Below, in pieces: positions 22,705 through 35,454 of a DNA stretch of 64,000 nt. The notes under the pieces were generated by a model. That model was not told the DNA's origin. It was given only the letters and a program-made list of their open reading frames with translations, and did no database searches. Source of the DNA: Hymenoscyphus infarciens (lineage: Eukaryota > Ascomycota > Leotiomycetes > Helotiales > Helotiaceae); assembly GCA_001414345.1 (NCBI GenBank), contig LLCB01000041.1:248001-312000 (forward strand), given 5' to 3'. A program made the translations under genes and the position numbers. How positions within the stretch are numbered: position 1 is the stretch's first letter; each line of letters begins with the position of its first letter.

Positions 22705-23961
22705 CCCCGCCTCTCAAAAAGCCCCTCATAAAGCCCCTCATGAGAAGAAAAGCTGCAGTAAATAGACACAGTCATCAGTGACATATGGTCCGAGAGTAAA
22801 GTCATCGGAAGGTTTCTAGGATTCGGTTCTAGCGTTCTGTGCCTACTTGTTCCATTCAAGAACCAACAATCACTCACACTTCGTCAAAAGCACGAAAGAA
22901 CCACCGCCGCCTTCCCTCTTTGCGCAAGCCACTTCTGATCTCGCCTCCGACGGCTGAAGGACAATAACAAGGTAAAAACCATGAAAATCACGATTATCAA
23001 CTCCTTCGTAAAAGCATTGCCAATCCACATCCCAGGTAACCCCTCAGCTGCGATAAGCCACCCCTCCACTTCCACGTCAGTCCTCCCTTCCCGAGCTTCC
23101 CGCCGCACTCCAATCCTCCAGTTCCACCCGTCCGGACCGCAGCGACATGAACGATGGGCGTTGATTCACAATCGGTTTGTGCCTGTGCCTTGTCAAAGTC
23201 GTAATTCCTGTTTCACTAATGGCACGAGGTTTACAGGTACAGGTCTGGAACTACGTAAAAAATCCCTCAATTCTCTTGGTCTGATTTGAAATATAGAGAA
23301 GTGAGTCTCAAATAGTGAAAATCAGGAAGTCGGATGGATACAGAGAACAATGCAGCATTGACGGGTGATATATCACATTTGCAAAGACAAGAAGAACCTG
23401 CAGATCCCGCTTCAGTAACTAACTTGCCAAACCTGCATCAACCCCTTCAATCCACCTTGTCAATTATCCTAGCAACAGTAGCTTGTGAACAAAATTCCCA
23501 AGTCAAACACTCAAACCCACATTCATAAATCCATTCTAAAAGGCCAAAAAACAGCCTCTCAAGCCAAGCTTCCCCAATACCCCAAAACCTATACCCCTCC
23601 ATCACCCCTGACACTGACTCACTCACCAACTCCTCGTCAGAAGAAAAAAAACAAAACAACAACGACCTATACTCACCTCACACTCGCCCAAGCCATCCTC
23701 CAGCACTACAATTGGGCACATCTGCATCCCCGTCTCCATGCGAATCATTTCCAGCCAGGCCGCTAGCCAGAAAAATGTACAGGGTTTTCCCCCACCCACA
23801 CAACACCATCACACACCGCCCGCAGGCCAACATCTCGAAACATCTGATGATGTAATGACCAAACAAGCCAAAATTCTTTTCTCTTCACTCAGAAAGCTTG
23901 GATATGTACTTGGAAACCGAGAACAGCTGCCGAGAGAGACTTTTCTTTGGGGGGGGGGGGG

Positions 23962-24086
23962 GACTCGCCAACTTTGTTTAGGTCTCGGGTAAGAGGGAAG
24001 ACTTTGTTTTCCNTTTTTTTGGGGGGGGGGGGGGTGACTCGCCAACTTTGTTTAGGTCTCGGGTAAGAGGGAAGACTTTGTTTTCC
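23962..24086. repeat. 51-bp direct duplication around an N and poly-G runs (likely assembly scar)
   Basis: The 51 bases at 23,962-24,012 recur at 24,036-24,086. Between them lie an undetermined base (24,013), a T run and a G run, and each copy is preceded by a long G run. An exact duplication beside an N at a homopolymer is what a mis-joined contig end produces. Confidence 0.8.
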
Positions 24087-24311
24087 GAAGGAGGCGATGA
24101 CGGGATGGATGGGCTGGGTATGGTGGTGGTGGGATGGATGGAGAGTCGCAGAAGTAAAAAAACATCCATCATGAAGCAACGGAATGACTTGAAAGTAAAC
24201 AAAGGTTCTAGACCAGCCAAGATAATGGCCTGGAACTCTCTCCTATTGTTTTTAAAACAATAGACGAGGAACTTAGAGGTGCCTCGCGTCCAAAACCGAT
24301 AGGTCCAGATA

Positions 24312-24433
24312 CTCTCGCCCCCCCCCCCCTAATTAGAGGTTAAACCTGAACCTTCACTATTTGGTGCAACACGCGCACGACTTTTAAGGTTCCCAGCTGT
24401 CAGAAATAACCTCTAATTAGGGAGGGTGGAGAG
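24312..24433. mobile_element. 122-bp mariner-type MITE
   Basis: TA flanks both ends (24310-24311 and 24434-24435). The inverted repeats begin CTCTCGCCCC on the left and CTCTCCACCCTCCC on the right (reverse strand). Both continue into CTAATTAGAGGTTA. There is no coding capacity. The C run in the left arm may be a length error. Confidence 0.75.
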
Positions 24434-27400
24434 TATCGCGAGGCCGGGAAAGCACAAAAAGCCCCAACCAACAGAAAACTCTAAATCGGGAGCCGGGCTT
24501 CCAAAGTTTACACACTGAAATAATCCTCCGTCTCAGAAAAAACCCACGGTGCAAAAATAAGGTTTGATAGGAAACAATAATCCGAAATCCTCATCCACTC
24601 ACAAACTTCATAAACGCGAGCCTGGGGGAAACAAATCAAACTTTGAACTTTTGTTTCGTAGGTATGTGATGATGAATTCAATAATCTCATCCTAAGAGAA
24701 AAAAAAACTAAGAGACTATTATCTAGAGTGAACTTCCTGGGGACTTCGCCCTCCTGATTCCGCGACCCTGATACGTGATCCGGTCCAATCAAATGTAATG
24801 TATAAAAAAAAAAAAAAACTGTTATGGGTATCTTGCCGTCTCCCCCATTCCCTGATATCGCTTCCCCTAATCCCTAAATGAAATCCTCCATAGAACGGAA
24901 GAAGCAAGAAGAAAAGCTCGATAAAAACGAGGTATTATGGAGGTATGCAAACGCCGTGCTCTCCTCATTATTGATACAGAATGTGATGAACTGGTGTGAT
25001 TATAACGAAGATGACGGTCGCCCTGAGGATAAAATCGAGACCCGCTCGGAAAATATAGAGATGTGCGCCGTAATTGTGCTGCGAAGCCCTGATTGAGTAA
25101 CACACTGGATTTCCCGCGGCTAATGAGAAAGTGGTTCGAAAAATCATGTGGGGTGTGCTCGATATGGAGTTGAAAAGGGCAGGCTGCGCCGCTCTCCAAA
25201 CAGGTTGGATGTTGCGGCATGCTTGTGCCCCAAGCAAGGCCAAGTTCATAAGGCAGACGGCGCAGTTCCATGGATGGTCTTCGAGAAGGATGTGTTGGGT
25301 ATACGTGCGCCAATGATCGGAGGTAATTGTTGGAATTAGGCACATCCCGCAAAGAGGCGTTTGGAGAGGACGCATGTCAGCATGCTGTTTGTCTGTTGTG
25401 CAACCCGGGGGCCGTCGAAAAATGATGGATGTATGCTTATTTTGGGAAGTTGCTGCGGCCACCGCGTGGATATGGATGCCATGGGCTTTTGTGTGTTGAG
25501 GATGGACCCAGAGCAGTGAGTGTGGGTGTGCAAGATAGTTGCGAGAGATATCGGAATATAGTTGTATACTGGTTGGTGCCCTGGTTGTGTATCCAAGGAG
25601 AGAACAAAACAGAGAGTAATTTCCGAATCGCAAGTTGTAGTGGTACCGTGAAAGGAAATTGCTTCCCACGCGGTTTGATAGAGGTGTACGTAGATGTTTG
25701 AACAACTCTACTTTGGTAGAGGTGGGAGAGGTCGGCTAGGTGGTGGCCCAGGGCAAGGGGGGAGCTGTGATGGGCGATGGGCAGGCATTTTGAAGTTGTT
25801 GGGAATTGTTGGGTTTTGAGAAGCTGGTAAAGAGTTTGATTCTTGAGGATTGTTGTTTGAGTGAGTTGTGGGTTGTTAAGTAGAGGTGGATTGAGATGAG
25901 CTTTGAATAGAGTGGATGTTTGGATGTTCAAGTAGATTGTTTCCTAGGAAGTTGAAACAGGTCGAGGCGGGATGTGCTGTCCGTAAAGCGTATTGATAAT
26001 CTGATACTTGTTTCTATTTTCACTCCTTGGGCCTTTGGGGGGTGCGAGGTCTTTATGTAGGTCGGTGGGCTCTCGCTCTCTATTCTCGTCCTGGGGAAAT
26101 TGAACCGAACAGACCGTACGGTTCTCACCGCATTTGTCCATTTGCCTCCGCTTACCTGAGCCCTGTTGTCCTGCCCTGCCCTTGACTCCTTGGAGCCTTG
26201 ACCAGCTCAGTCCATCTTTTGCAACAGGTGGCCAGCGCCCAAATGAAACACGATAGCGTGGGAGGCCTGCGCTGCGTAGCCTGCGCTCTGCTGTGGCATG
26301 TCTGTGCGAGTGCCCTGCAAACTGCCTGCTGCACCACCACCACACGGGTCAAGGATGAGCAGCAGTCTCACGTTTTTTAGTCTACCCCTTTTTCTGAAAT
26401 GCCAAGGTGGCCACCGTTGCCCCTTTTGCCCCCGATCCACCACGACTACCTTCTCGCTTCACCAACTCCACCAGAACGGTGTGACCTGGCCTGCCACCAC
26501 CAAGACACCCGTCTCGCCCCATCTCCATATTCATCTGCTGTTGCTTGTCTCCACCACCTGCCGCTCGCTCCACGCAGCGTTAACCAGAAAGAGGGCTTTG
26601 ACCTGGTCCTCTCTTTGCTGCGCTGCCCCATAGCGATGACAACACAGGCCAACATTCGCGGCGCTTGGCCAGTTCGTGGAACAGTCAAGGAAGCTTGGAA
26701 TCTTAGACGAAGTGTCTCACCTCGCCAACTCTCCCAATTAATTTCCCCTTTCGGTTGTCAGCTCATGTAAATAGTTGATACATACCCGCTACTCACAGAA
26801 GTATTTGCTCAAGCAAGCTTCAAATTGCTCTCACACAAATGTTTGCCCTGCAGTGAGTGTCAGCTCGGCGTCCTGGACGTCAGCTGGGCTAGTCCCAGGG
26901 GTTATCCGTTGCTGCTGCATCGAGTTAGTCCTGGCAGAAAATTTGTCCATTTCAGCAGGCTGAACGGCAACGATATTGCCATGGATATAAAATTGCGATG
27001 ATATTATTTATTTCCCGATATCAAAGCATTGAGGATTTCCATGAAGATCCCCCATCGGGGTCCATCACTCACAAACCCATAGAGCGTGCGAGCGAACGCG
27101 ACCAGCATAAGAGGTCGGAATTATGAAATGCATCATGTTCATCTTGGCCCCAAATTTGTTTGCTGCCCAAAAAAGGTAAAACAATTTGGGAGGCACTGCC
27201 CTGAACTCTTGATTTTGAATACGACCTCGTATCTCCATGTGTCCGTATTTGGCAGCCTCGTCATCATTCTCACTGGCCGTGGGCCTCCGTAACTTTCCTG
27301 GAGACAGCTTCACAACACCTTCTGAGGGTTTCGGAAACTATCCGTCAACTCACAACTGTATCCGAGTATATCGATATGGTATCGATAGCATAAACAAATA

Positions 27401-30400
27401 GCCGCGCGACCTTCAAACACCAAATGACCCCGAAGAGATGCGTCAAAAAGATAAGCGTAAGCTGCAGTGTGTATCACAAAAGAGAGGCCTCTTCAAGCGA
27501 GCGCTTAGCCATGGCATGGCTTGCTTTGAATCCTCCGAGTTGCGGATAGATTTCAGTCTGATCTCTTCTTGCGTCGGACATTTTTGCATTGTCCCTGTAA
27601 CCCGTAAGGTTTATTGTGCTCTGACATTCAACGAGGTCCCAGCGCCCTAATTTTAGCCTTTCTCGTTTACTTTCGCGCCCGGCATACGAACGGAAATACG
27701 GAATAATCTGTAAAAGGGCGGGTTCGTGATGAGCCTTCTTCTCAACCTCATCATTGCCCTTCAGGGCGGAGCATCTTTCCCTGGCGCTTGTTCCCAGTCG
27801 CCATGTCTGAGGGCATCGTAGATTTTCGAATGTCTCCTGTGAGCAAAAAAGCAACTCCCAATTTCAACACCATTCAAATCCTCCGCGAATATTGTCTTGT
27901 TACGGAGTATTTCTGGACCGATTCCTTGATCGGAAATGCACCTATCAATTCAATCCATTCAATTGACGCAAGGAATTTCAAATGCCGCAATAGAAATTGA
28001 ACCCCTTGCGGGAGCCAGTCTTCAAGACAAGATCAAAAATCTATAGAAGGCTGATAGTACCGGTAAGCTCTCGATAGAGATGCAGGTTCCCGTTCCCCCT
28101 GCGTCAATCCAATCACCTGCTCACATCATATCATTTCAAGTCTCGGTCTTCATTCGCAAAGAACTCATGGCTTTCTGCAGATTGCATGGCTGCACAACGT
28201 AGGGTAATACGCAAGAAATAAGAAATACGAGAAGTTCTATGCAGCCGCATTTTTTTCTGTCCCGCAATCTGTTTCTTCTTTTTCTCCCGCCGGTGTTCGG
28301 AGGATTCATCATCAGATAAAAATTTGAGCCAGGGTTTTGCAAATCCAGCTTCAACCGGTGGGATAGACTGGCCTTCCATGCCACAACATCACCAGATCTT
28401 GGCCACCCTCAAAAGGCGAGCTCCCGTCGACCTTGGATGATGTGTTTCCAGGATACTTCTCCTCTTTGCCCGGCTATCCAAGGTTTTTTGACGTTCAGAA
28501 ATTTGCTAAGTACCCGTTCTCGCTCACCGCCAACCTCTCCTCCAATCGAGAGCCCGATATGACAGCCCTTCGACCCGACAATTCAGTCGGGCACATGTGT
28601 TCCACTTGGAGAAGCAGCATCGTGCTGTGCATCTGACAGGTGACCCAGTTTTGACATCTGCGTCATCAGTACCATTCTCTGGACGTCGAACCCGGGCTCG
28701 GGTCGAAGAGCACTTGCGCAGGGGAACATGAACTTGCAAGGGACAAACAAAAGCGGTGAAGTTTAGTTGAGCAGGACCGTTCGGGGAAAAGGTTGTTCAG
28801 GCTAGAGAGGCCTAAAGATTACGGCTCGTGAGGTTCCCAACGGTAATATTTTCGCCGAACCATCTATACTTTATCCGCATTGATCATTGAGAAGTCTTTT
28901 CAAGTTCTAGATTCTCTTTTGTCAATGCTTCCTGGAAACAAACCTACACTTTGATATCTCGAAAATCCTTATATGATGACGGTAAACTTGCATTCCGGTA
29001 TTCGCAGCGGAGACGGAAAGATCAAAAAATACTCACCTGGATGTAAATTCTGATATAAATTCTGAATTTGGTAGTAACCGGCGACTCCGAAGCGTCAATC
29101 TTTGCTGGCTGAAAACCCACGGACCATCGCCACCCCCTTGTTTAGCCCATACTCTTGAAATAGAGCACGTGCTTCTCTTATTTTGGGCAAAGGCAAATGC
29201 TGTGGCTCGGAGTTAGTGCTTTGACATTCGAGATTCCGTTTCAAGAGAAATTTGTTGGGCGACGCTGATGATTACGAGTACTTTCCACGCTTCTTGTCAT
29301 TCTTGTCTGTGATTAGAAGGTCAATAATTAGCCACCACCGGACCCTCCACCATTCCATTCCAATGTTCTGCAACCAAGGAACAGCCCCGTGGAAAAGCTG
29401 AAAATAAACCAGACCTGATTGCTGTAATAAAACACAGGTCCGCTCATATCCACAGTCGAAATCAAGACCACCCCTGCATGGAACGCCAAATCCTTCTGGA
29501 AGCAATTTCGATCTTCGCTTCCGTGTCCTTGCATGAAGCGCCGCGCGCACAATGCTCCTTTCTGTTGAAATTTCGAAAAAGACGAAGGAAAAAGAAAGGG
29601 ACACATCCCATCTTGTCTGCCGAGGGCCCCATTCCGGTACCTGAATCTCGCTCAGAACCTCGGCGGTGAGAGTGAAGTTTCCAGGGGTGCGTCTGGTTCC
29701 AGTATCACAAACGCACGATGAACGATGGTCTTTCCACGCTCAGATGATTTCCACTCACAGATCAGATGAAAATGTCGCTGTCATGAGACATGTTTCAAGC
29801 TTGTATGATGGAAGATTCACACGGTGTACTGCTTGGTTACACTTCAAGCACTGCGAAAACGTCTCATCTGTACTTTCCAAGGTCGTGTAACAACTCTCGA
29901 CATGACTGCAACCAGTCAGCGTCTTCTACTCTTGGCTCCCATTTGCTAATTCAGAACTTCGAACCCCGAAATTTGGAGCAACTTCCGTCTTTGGGTCAAT
30001 CTCTTGAACTGCGGCCTCCCGTCGCTGCAACACTCCGCAAATTTCAACAACACCAGATCCGCCTTCGGCAGATGAAGGAATTTCTAGAAGAAAACGCCAG
30101 GGCCACACCCGTTCCTTTACCGAATTACAACCACGTTGTTGTGGACTCCTTTAATTTGTCGTACAAGTATTTTTGATGAAAACAACTTCCACGTGGCTCC
30201 CCTCGCCGTTCGTAATTTCCAAACAGAAGGCGGTGAGGTCATCAGCAATCTCGCCTGCGCTGTGCTCCCACCACAGAACCGGGGCAAGGCTGGGTTTGAT
30301 CATGTGTGAAAACGAGATGAAGAAAAAGTTGGAAAAATCCATATCGGGCTTCATTTCGAGGGGTGACTCTTTTCCTTGATAACCCTGGTTCCTGAGAGAT

Positions 30401-31335
30401 GATCTCCACTAACCCGATTTGGGGGCCCCGCTAAGGGTAGGGGCATTCGAGATAGAGGCCAGGGTATTGGAGTAACATGGTGATGTGATGATGTGGAAAT
30501 CGTGAAATCGAGAAAGGGTCGCACCCACAAGGCTGCAGCAGATAAAAGAGGAGCAGTTGATTCGGGCAAAGCTGACGTGAGGATGAGCTGGGCAGCGAAG
30601 AACGCATGATATCTCTTGAGCAAGGATTTGGAGACCAATGAAGAAAGAAAGATAAACAAATTGAAGAGGTTCCAAAAGAAATGACTTTGCGTACACATGA
30701 TTTAATTATGGTTGTACGAAACAATCCGGGATTTGGTGGGATGATTAAAAATATTATCTGAAATAATTAAGAACAAGCAAGAAAATGATTTCTTAATTCT
30801 TCTAAACAACCTCAAATAATACTTTTCATCCTCCAAGAATTATTAGCGTCCGTATCCTGTGTTCCCAGGGTAGTGGCGGCCTTGTACCCGTTTCAACAGA
30901 CGCTGAGGCACAAATACCCCGCGCTACAATAAATGGACCATGGCATGCAGATGGTTATCAAAAGTTGACATCGTCTGTTGAAACGTGATGGTGTTGATCA
31001 TGCCATCATTTCATAGGTTGTAACCTCGTCATGTGTTGCCGTCTGAACCGAATTGAGAAGATGTCGTGATTATCGGCGCGGGGTTAACGTTTCGTATGAT
31101 GGTCAAACTTCTGTATCCACTGATATTCCTTTCTGGTCTTGGAAAAATCGTAAGTCTGTCGTAATCAAGGCAAGTTCACGCGCAATGTTCATGAATTTGC
31201 GCCGATCGTAAAACATGGGATTCTTCGGTTTTGTGCTGTGTGGGGGTAATTCTCCCCTCATGCGAGGATTGTCGTCGTACTCGAGTGTCAACCAAAAAGG
31301 TTACTATTCTCGTCTGGTATCACGTATTTTACCCC

Positions 31336-32218
31336 TCATTCATCTGGTGGGGGCATTTGTGTGGCCGTAATCCATGCCTCCATCATTGCCTGAGATCCGC
31401 CTGCTGGACGTTTTCCTTTTTTGTCCCTCCTCTTGACCACTAAGCAGAGTACCCTTCCATAAATAGAAAAGCCTTCATATGATATATCCATTGCCATTTT
31501 CTTCTTGTCGTCAGCCGGTTCAGCTGTGGCCTCGTCCTCGTCCTCGTCCTCGTCCTCTATGTCCTTCCTCCGTTTTGGTAAAGGTTCAAACCCTGGAGGG
31601 GATTCTGGTTCAGAGTCGCTATGGATGGTGACCCTTGGACGTTTCGACCTTCGCGGGCCGCCAATCTCTTCCACAAACAGAGAATCAGCGCCAGCGTCAG
31701 CTTCAGCTACTGATGGAATATCATGAAGGGCGTTAGGGCTATTCTCTTCGCTCTCCTCTCTTGGTATGGCCGGCATGTCGTCCACCTTGATTGCATCGTC
31801 GTTGCTATTTCCGGTCAACTTCTGGGAATTCGATATCAATTGTTTCGGTTTCGGCTCTCGGAATTGCTTGTGCTTGGTGAGAAGGGAATGGCGGTCGCTC
31901 GTTTCGGTCAAGAAAATGGACACCTCAAAATCCTCTATAAAGTCAGACTAGCCATGATCAGGGAGGGGGGTTGTGAAATATACCCTCGACGATGACGTCT
32001 TTGACGCCCTTCTTCTTCCCGCCCTTTGCTTTTCTGCGCTCATTTTCCTCGCGGAGTTTGGGCAAAACCAAAGGTCGAACGCTTTCGATAACGCGAGGCA
32101 ATACTGGGTTTCTCGAGTTCAATAGCCAGCTCTCTGCTAAGGCGGGATTTTCGACGTAGATGCGGCATTCCAGCACCGAGTATTTGGTGATGCGCAAATA
32201 CCTGCGTATTGGCGCCAT
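31336..32218 (-). CDS. Conserved-looking hypothetical protein with basic and acidic tracts
   Basis: Two exons (32218-31984, 31934-31336) give 277 residues. The N-terminal ~110 residues look like a folded domain: MAPIRRYLRITKYSVLECRI, then VLPRVIESVRPLVLPKL, and after the intron DFEVSIFLTETSDRHSLL. The rest is disordered, with a nuclear-localisation-like RRSKRPR, KRRK next to a run of EDEDEDED, and a C-terminal patch near SYEGFSIYGRVLCLVVKRR. The intron falls after VKDVIVE. I do not recognise the family. The N-terminal pattern and the charged tail suggest a nuclear protein. It lies tail-to-head upstream of nothing obvious in the gene-poor region. Confidence 0.75.
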
Positions 32219-32826
32219 GGTGACGGGCCCATTTGGAAGGTGGTTGAGTGTCGAAGAGTAGGAACTGGACAAGGCAGTAATGATGTCGTCGGAGTAACAT
32301 GGTCCGTGCATTCCTCTTCTTGGTCCAACTTCCTCATACATTTTCTTTTTTGAAATTGGTAAGTCAAATCCTTTCAAGATCTTCCTTATTTATTTCTTTT
32401 CTTTAAGCAATTGCTTAATTAAGTTTTAGTAACATTCTCTCTCTCCTTGGTATCATTATGTTAAAGTACAAGTTGACAACCGAGTCACCTCGACGGAAAT
32501 GATGAACTACACACATTCCTGGAGCAACCAACTCGTGATTTTACTGTGGGGATTTTGAGTTCCTTCGACATATACGCGAAGAGGTTTCGGGGTTGGGATG
32601 ATTGGATTTCTAATCCAAATGATCCAAGTAAGCTACAACCTTCCCAGTAAGCCACGACGGGTAAGCTAATAGTAAGCTACGAGTAACTCATAATACCTTA
32701 CGCCAACAACACTTCTATCATTTGGAACGCGAAGAGCATAAGTCTTCTTGTTTCTTCTAAAAGTTCAGTCATTAAATCCGTACTGAGCGAGGAGATCGCA
32801 TCTCCAAGTACACATCCGCTCATATA
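32219..32826. other. Intergenic region with a second GTAAGCT motif group
   Basis: Between the hypothetical gene's start and the transporter's stop. It contains the repeats listed at 32,627-32,690 and AT-rich leader-like sequence; no gene is supported. Confidence 0.4.
32627..32690 (+). repeat. Small cluster of AGTAAGCTAC / AGTAAGCCACGA motifs
   Basis: Four to five variants of AGTAAGCTAC, including AGTAAGCTACGAGTAAC, within about 65 bases. They match the motif field at 6850-7195 in the same orientation. Confidence 0.6.
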
Positions 32827-35087
32827 TCAAAGAGCATAAACATATCTCGGACTCTTATCCCCCATCTCATTAATCTCCTCCTCTGATTTCCCTTCCAACT
32901 TCCAATCTTCCTTCCCCTCACTTCTCGCCTTATTAACTCTTCGATAATATATCGTCATGATACCAAGTATCACAGCGCTAACACTGACACTGGCAATACT
33001 AACCCCATAACCCTTTCGATACCCGGGAGCATCCTTGGTAGTAAAAAGGAAAGGCATAACAATCCCCGCCGTATTTCCAAGCGTAAGCTGTAGACCGGTT
33101 GCAAACGCCCGTTTCCCATATCGCGGTTTGTTTCCGGGAAGCCAGGCTAGAGGCAATCCCACAGCAACATATAATCCGGTAGCTATGACGAAGCAACCTG
33201 TATAACTTACTGCTGCATTCGCGTCCGCTATTAGCATGCAATATCCCACTACAGCTATCAAAGCGAAAGAAGCTGCGTAAATACCCCGTTGTTGCTGTCG
33301 ATCACTTATGTTGGCTATGAAGAGATATGTTGCGCTTCCAAGGGCGTAGACTGGGACTGTGAGAGCTTCTAGGGAGAAAAAAGTATTAGCATGCCCTTTT
33401 TCTCGTTGTAAAGCGGTTTTTTCTCTCGTTGAAAATAAAGCCAGGAGCCAGGAGCTGGAATTTTCCTCATCCCATCCAAAATAGAAAGCTGCCATTCGAT
33501 GTTCCACAAGAGTAGCACTTCCTACAAGATAAACACACTTTCCAAGCACCAGTTCTTGCCCAATTTGGGGTACACGTTTTGCTATTCCTTTGAACGCTCG
33601 AAGGGATAAACACATCCATCTGGAAAAAAGTAAATGGGCAAACTCACGAGCCTGAGGACTAGTCCACTTCCCAGTCCCCTTAATAATAGTGGGCAAAAAA
33701 GTACTAAAGCCATAAAGCATGATATCATTCGTAAAGGCCGCGCAACTGAAAATCCAGATCTGCCAATCCTTCATCCCCTCCCTGACATCCGACCAATGGT
33801 ATTCTTGCGCCGATGCAGTCTGTCCCACTTCTCGAAGTCGGATTTCTACCAATAATGCCCGTTCTTCTGGGGTGAGAAACTTGGCGGTTGCTGGACTGGT
33901 GGGGAGGATTAGGTAGGCGGCGATTCCTACGAGGACTGAAGGGATGCCTTCGAATATCATGAGCCATCGCCAGGCGCGGAGTCCAGCCATGTTGTCGGTA
34001 AACCCTGTTCATGAAAGTTGAGTCAGTTTGTTACTTTCTTTGAAAAGGGACAAGATTCGGCAAATTGTGTCTTGGGAGTAGAGAAAGAGTTTTCTGCACC
34101 AGGAGAGAGCTGACTTCACTCGCTTCATGAGCTTGAGCTGAGGCTACTACCTTCGACAAATACTCAGACAAACTACAGAGTGCATGAACAAGAGCGCGAG
34201 AACGGAAGACTGTGTTCCTCGTTCTCCGACTTTGGTTCAACAATTCAGAGTCAATCGCTTCAACCTCCTTTCACATCCGACAGAAATACAACACCCACTA
34301 GTGTCGATTCCCAAACCGACAAGGAAAATGAAAACGGAACAGAAAAGGAAAGGAAAAAAAAGTAACAAGAACTCAAACTCACCAATCCCATAAGCAATAA
34401 TCCCCCCAATCGCCCCGGCAATCGCACTACTAACAAACAAATAGCCCACCCTAACCGCAAGTTGATCCCGCGAATAAAACATAGTAAGATAAGTCACCAA
34501 TCCCGGAAAGAGTCCCGCCTCAAGAAGTCCCATGATAAGTCTCACAGCCACCAATCCCCCATAGCCTTGCACGATACCAGTGAGCGTCGCGACAATCCCC
34601 CAAGTCGTAGTGATGAAGGCAATATATCGATCCGGCTTGACTTTTTTGATAATTAAGTTGGAGGGGACTTCAAAGAGCTAAAAATTTTGATTAGTTGAAA
34701 TAAGAAAGCGAGGGAGGGAGGACTTACACAATAAGTAACAAACAAAATCGAAACACAGACTTGATACTGATTCCCCTCCAACCCCAGATCCTCTTCTATC
34801 CCATATAACTTTGCATTCCCAATATTCACTGCATCGTCCCTCGTATTAGCTTATCTCCCCATCCCAATCCACTTCCACTTCCACTTCCAAAAAGACGACT
34901 CACCTCGATCCAAAAAACTAAAAAGATAAAGCAACATGATAACAGGAATAAGTCTCAAATCAATCTTCCTCAACAGCGCCTTCTCACTAGCTACGGAGCA
35001 GAGAAATTCCGCCGCAACACCATCTGGAATCTCCGTCGTCTTCTCATCCCCCGAAAGCGGAGGCGTTGCGGATTTCTCAGTCGCCAT
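32827..35087 (-). CDS. MFS transporter, anion:cation symporter / allantoate-permease type
   Basis: Five exons (35087-34904, 34828-34728, 34677-34383, 34004-33648, 33368-32827) give 492 residues with about twelve hydrophobic segments. Landmarks: KIDLRLIPVIMLLYLFSFLDR then VNIGNAKLYG (TM1 and after), LFEVPSNLIIKK (TM2-3), GLLEAGLFPGLVTYLTMFY (TM4), GLRAWRWLMIFEGIPSV (TM6) and the 6-7 loop. The second half has FVIATGLYVAVGLPLAWLP and a polar tail. This is the Dal5/Tna1-like branch that imports organic anions such as nicotinate, allantoate or pantothenate; the substrate is not readable. The ATG at 35,087 is the first in frame. Intron 4 (33,369-33,647) is free of stops and a multiple of three, and intron 3 is long at 378 bp; I remove both because they interrupt the membrane pattern. 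Confidence 0.88.
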
Positions 35088-35454
35088 TTGCAAGCTGCTT
35101 TCTTATCCAGCGGGTGAAGGCTTACAAATTGGAGGGGTAAAGGAGGGAGGGGTAAATCAACACCACGAAAATCCCCGGTCCTCAAGTTGAGAGAAAAGAA
35201 GGCCCTCGGTTATATACAAGGTCAGCTTATGTGCGGCATGCTATGTCACAAAAAAGACGGGATGAGTACATGTACGATGTATCTAATCTTTCTTCTCTCA
35301 GATTCGCTGCTGCTGTTAAAAATTTGTACAGGGCATCGATTGGACTCTCAGAAGTGGAGTTGGCCGTAAGGGCACCGCAATAAACCCAACTGGATAGGTG
35401 CGCGGGCATGCAAAAGAAGCGAGTCATATAGCCTTAGGAGGGCCAGGTCATAAA
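35088..35454. other. Transporter promoter and edge of the transposon block
   Basis: It contains the transporter upstream region. At 35,419-35,442 there is a GCGAGTCATATAGCC segment, a direct copy of the sequence at the right edge of the transposon block (52,152 onward). Confidence 0.45.

Larger units (their letters stand above)
20675..31335. other. 10.7-kb region without a convincing protein gene
   Basis: Base composition is ordinary and not RIP-like, yet no open frame on either strand shows a recognisable domain, and frames are short. Several stretches look like fungal 5' leaders (CT/CA-rich), for example the minus strand at about 25,930-25,800 and the plus strand at about 23,450-23,700. 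A TATAAAAG core promoter lies at 22,697. The contents I can name are a CAG/CAA microsatellite, a duplicated segment around an N, and a small TA-flanked MITE. It may hold non-coding transcripts, long leaders or unrecognised fast-evolving genes. Confidence 0.5.

Noticed and set aside
25437..25931. 164-codon minus-strand frame as a gene
   Set aside because: It opens without an ATG context and its composition is that of translated CA/CT-rich leader sequence; no domain is visible.
26298..26770. Overlapping plus-strand frames of 110-120 codons
   Set aside because: Several frames are open together because the DNA is C-rich. None shows domain-like sequence.
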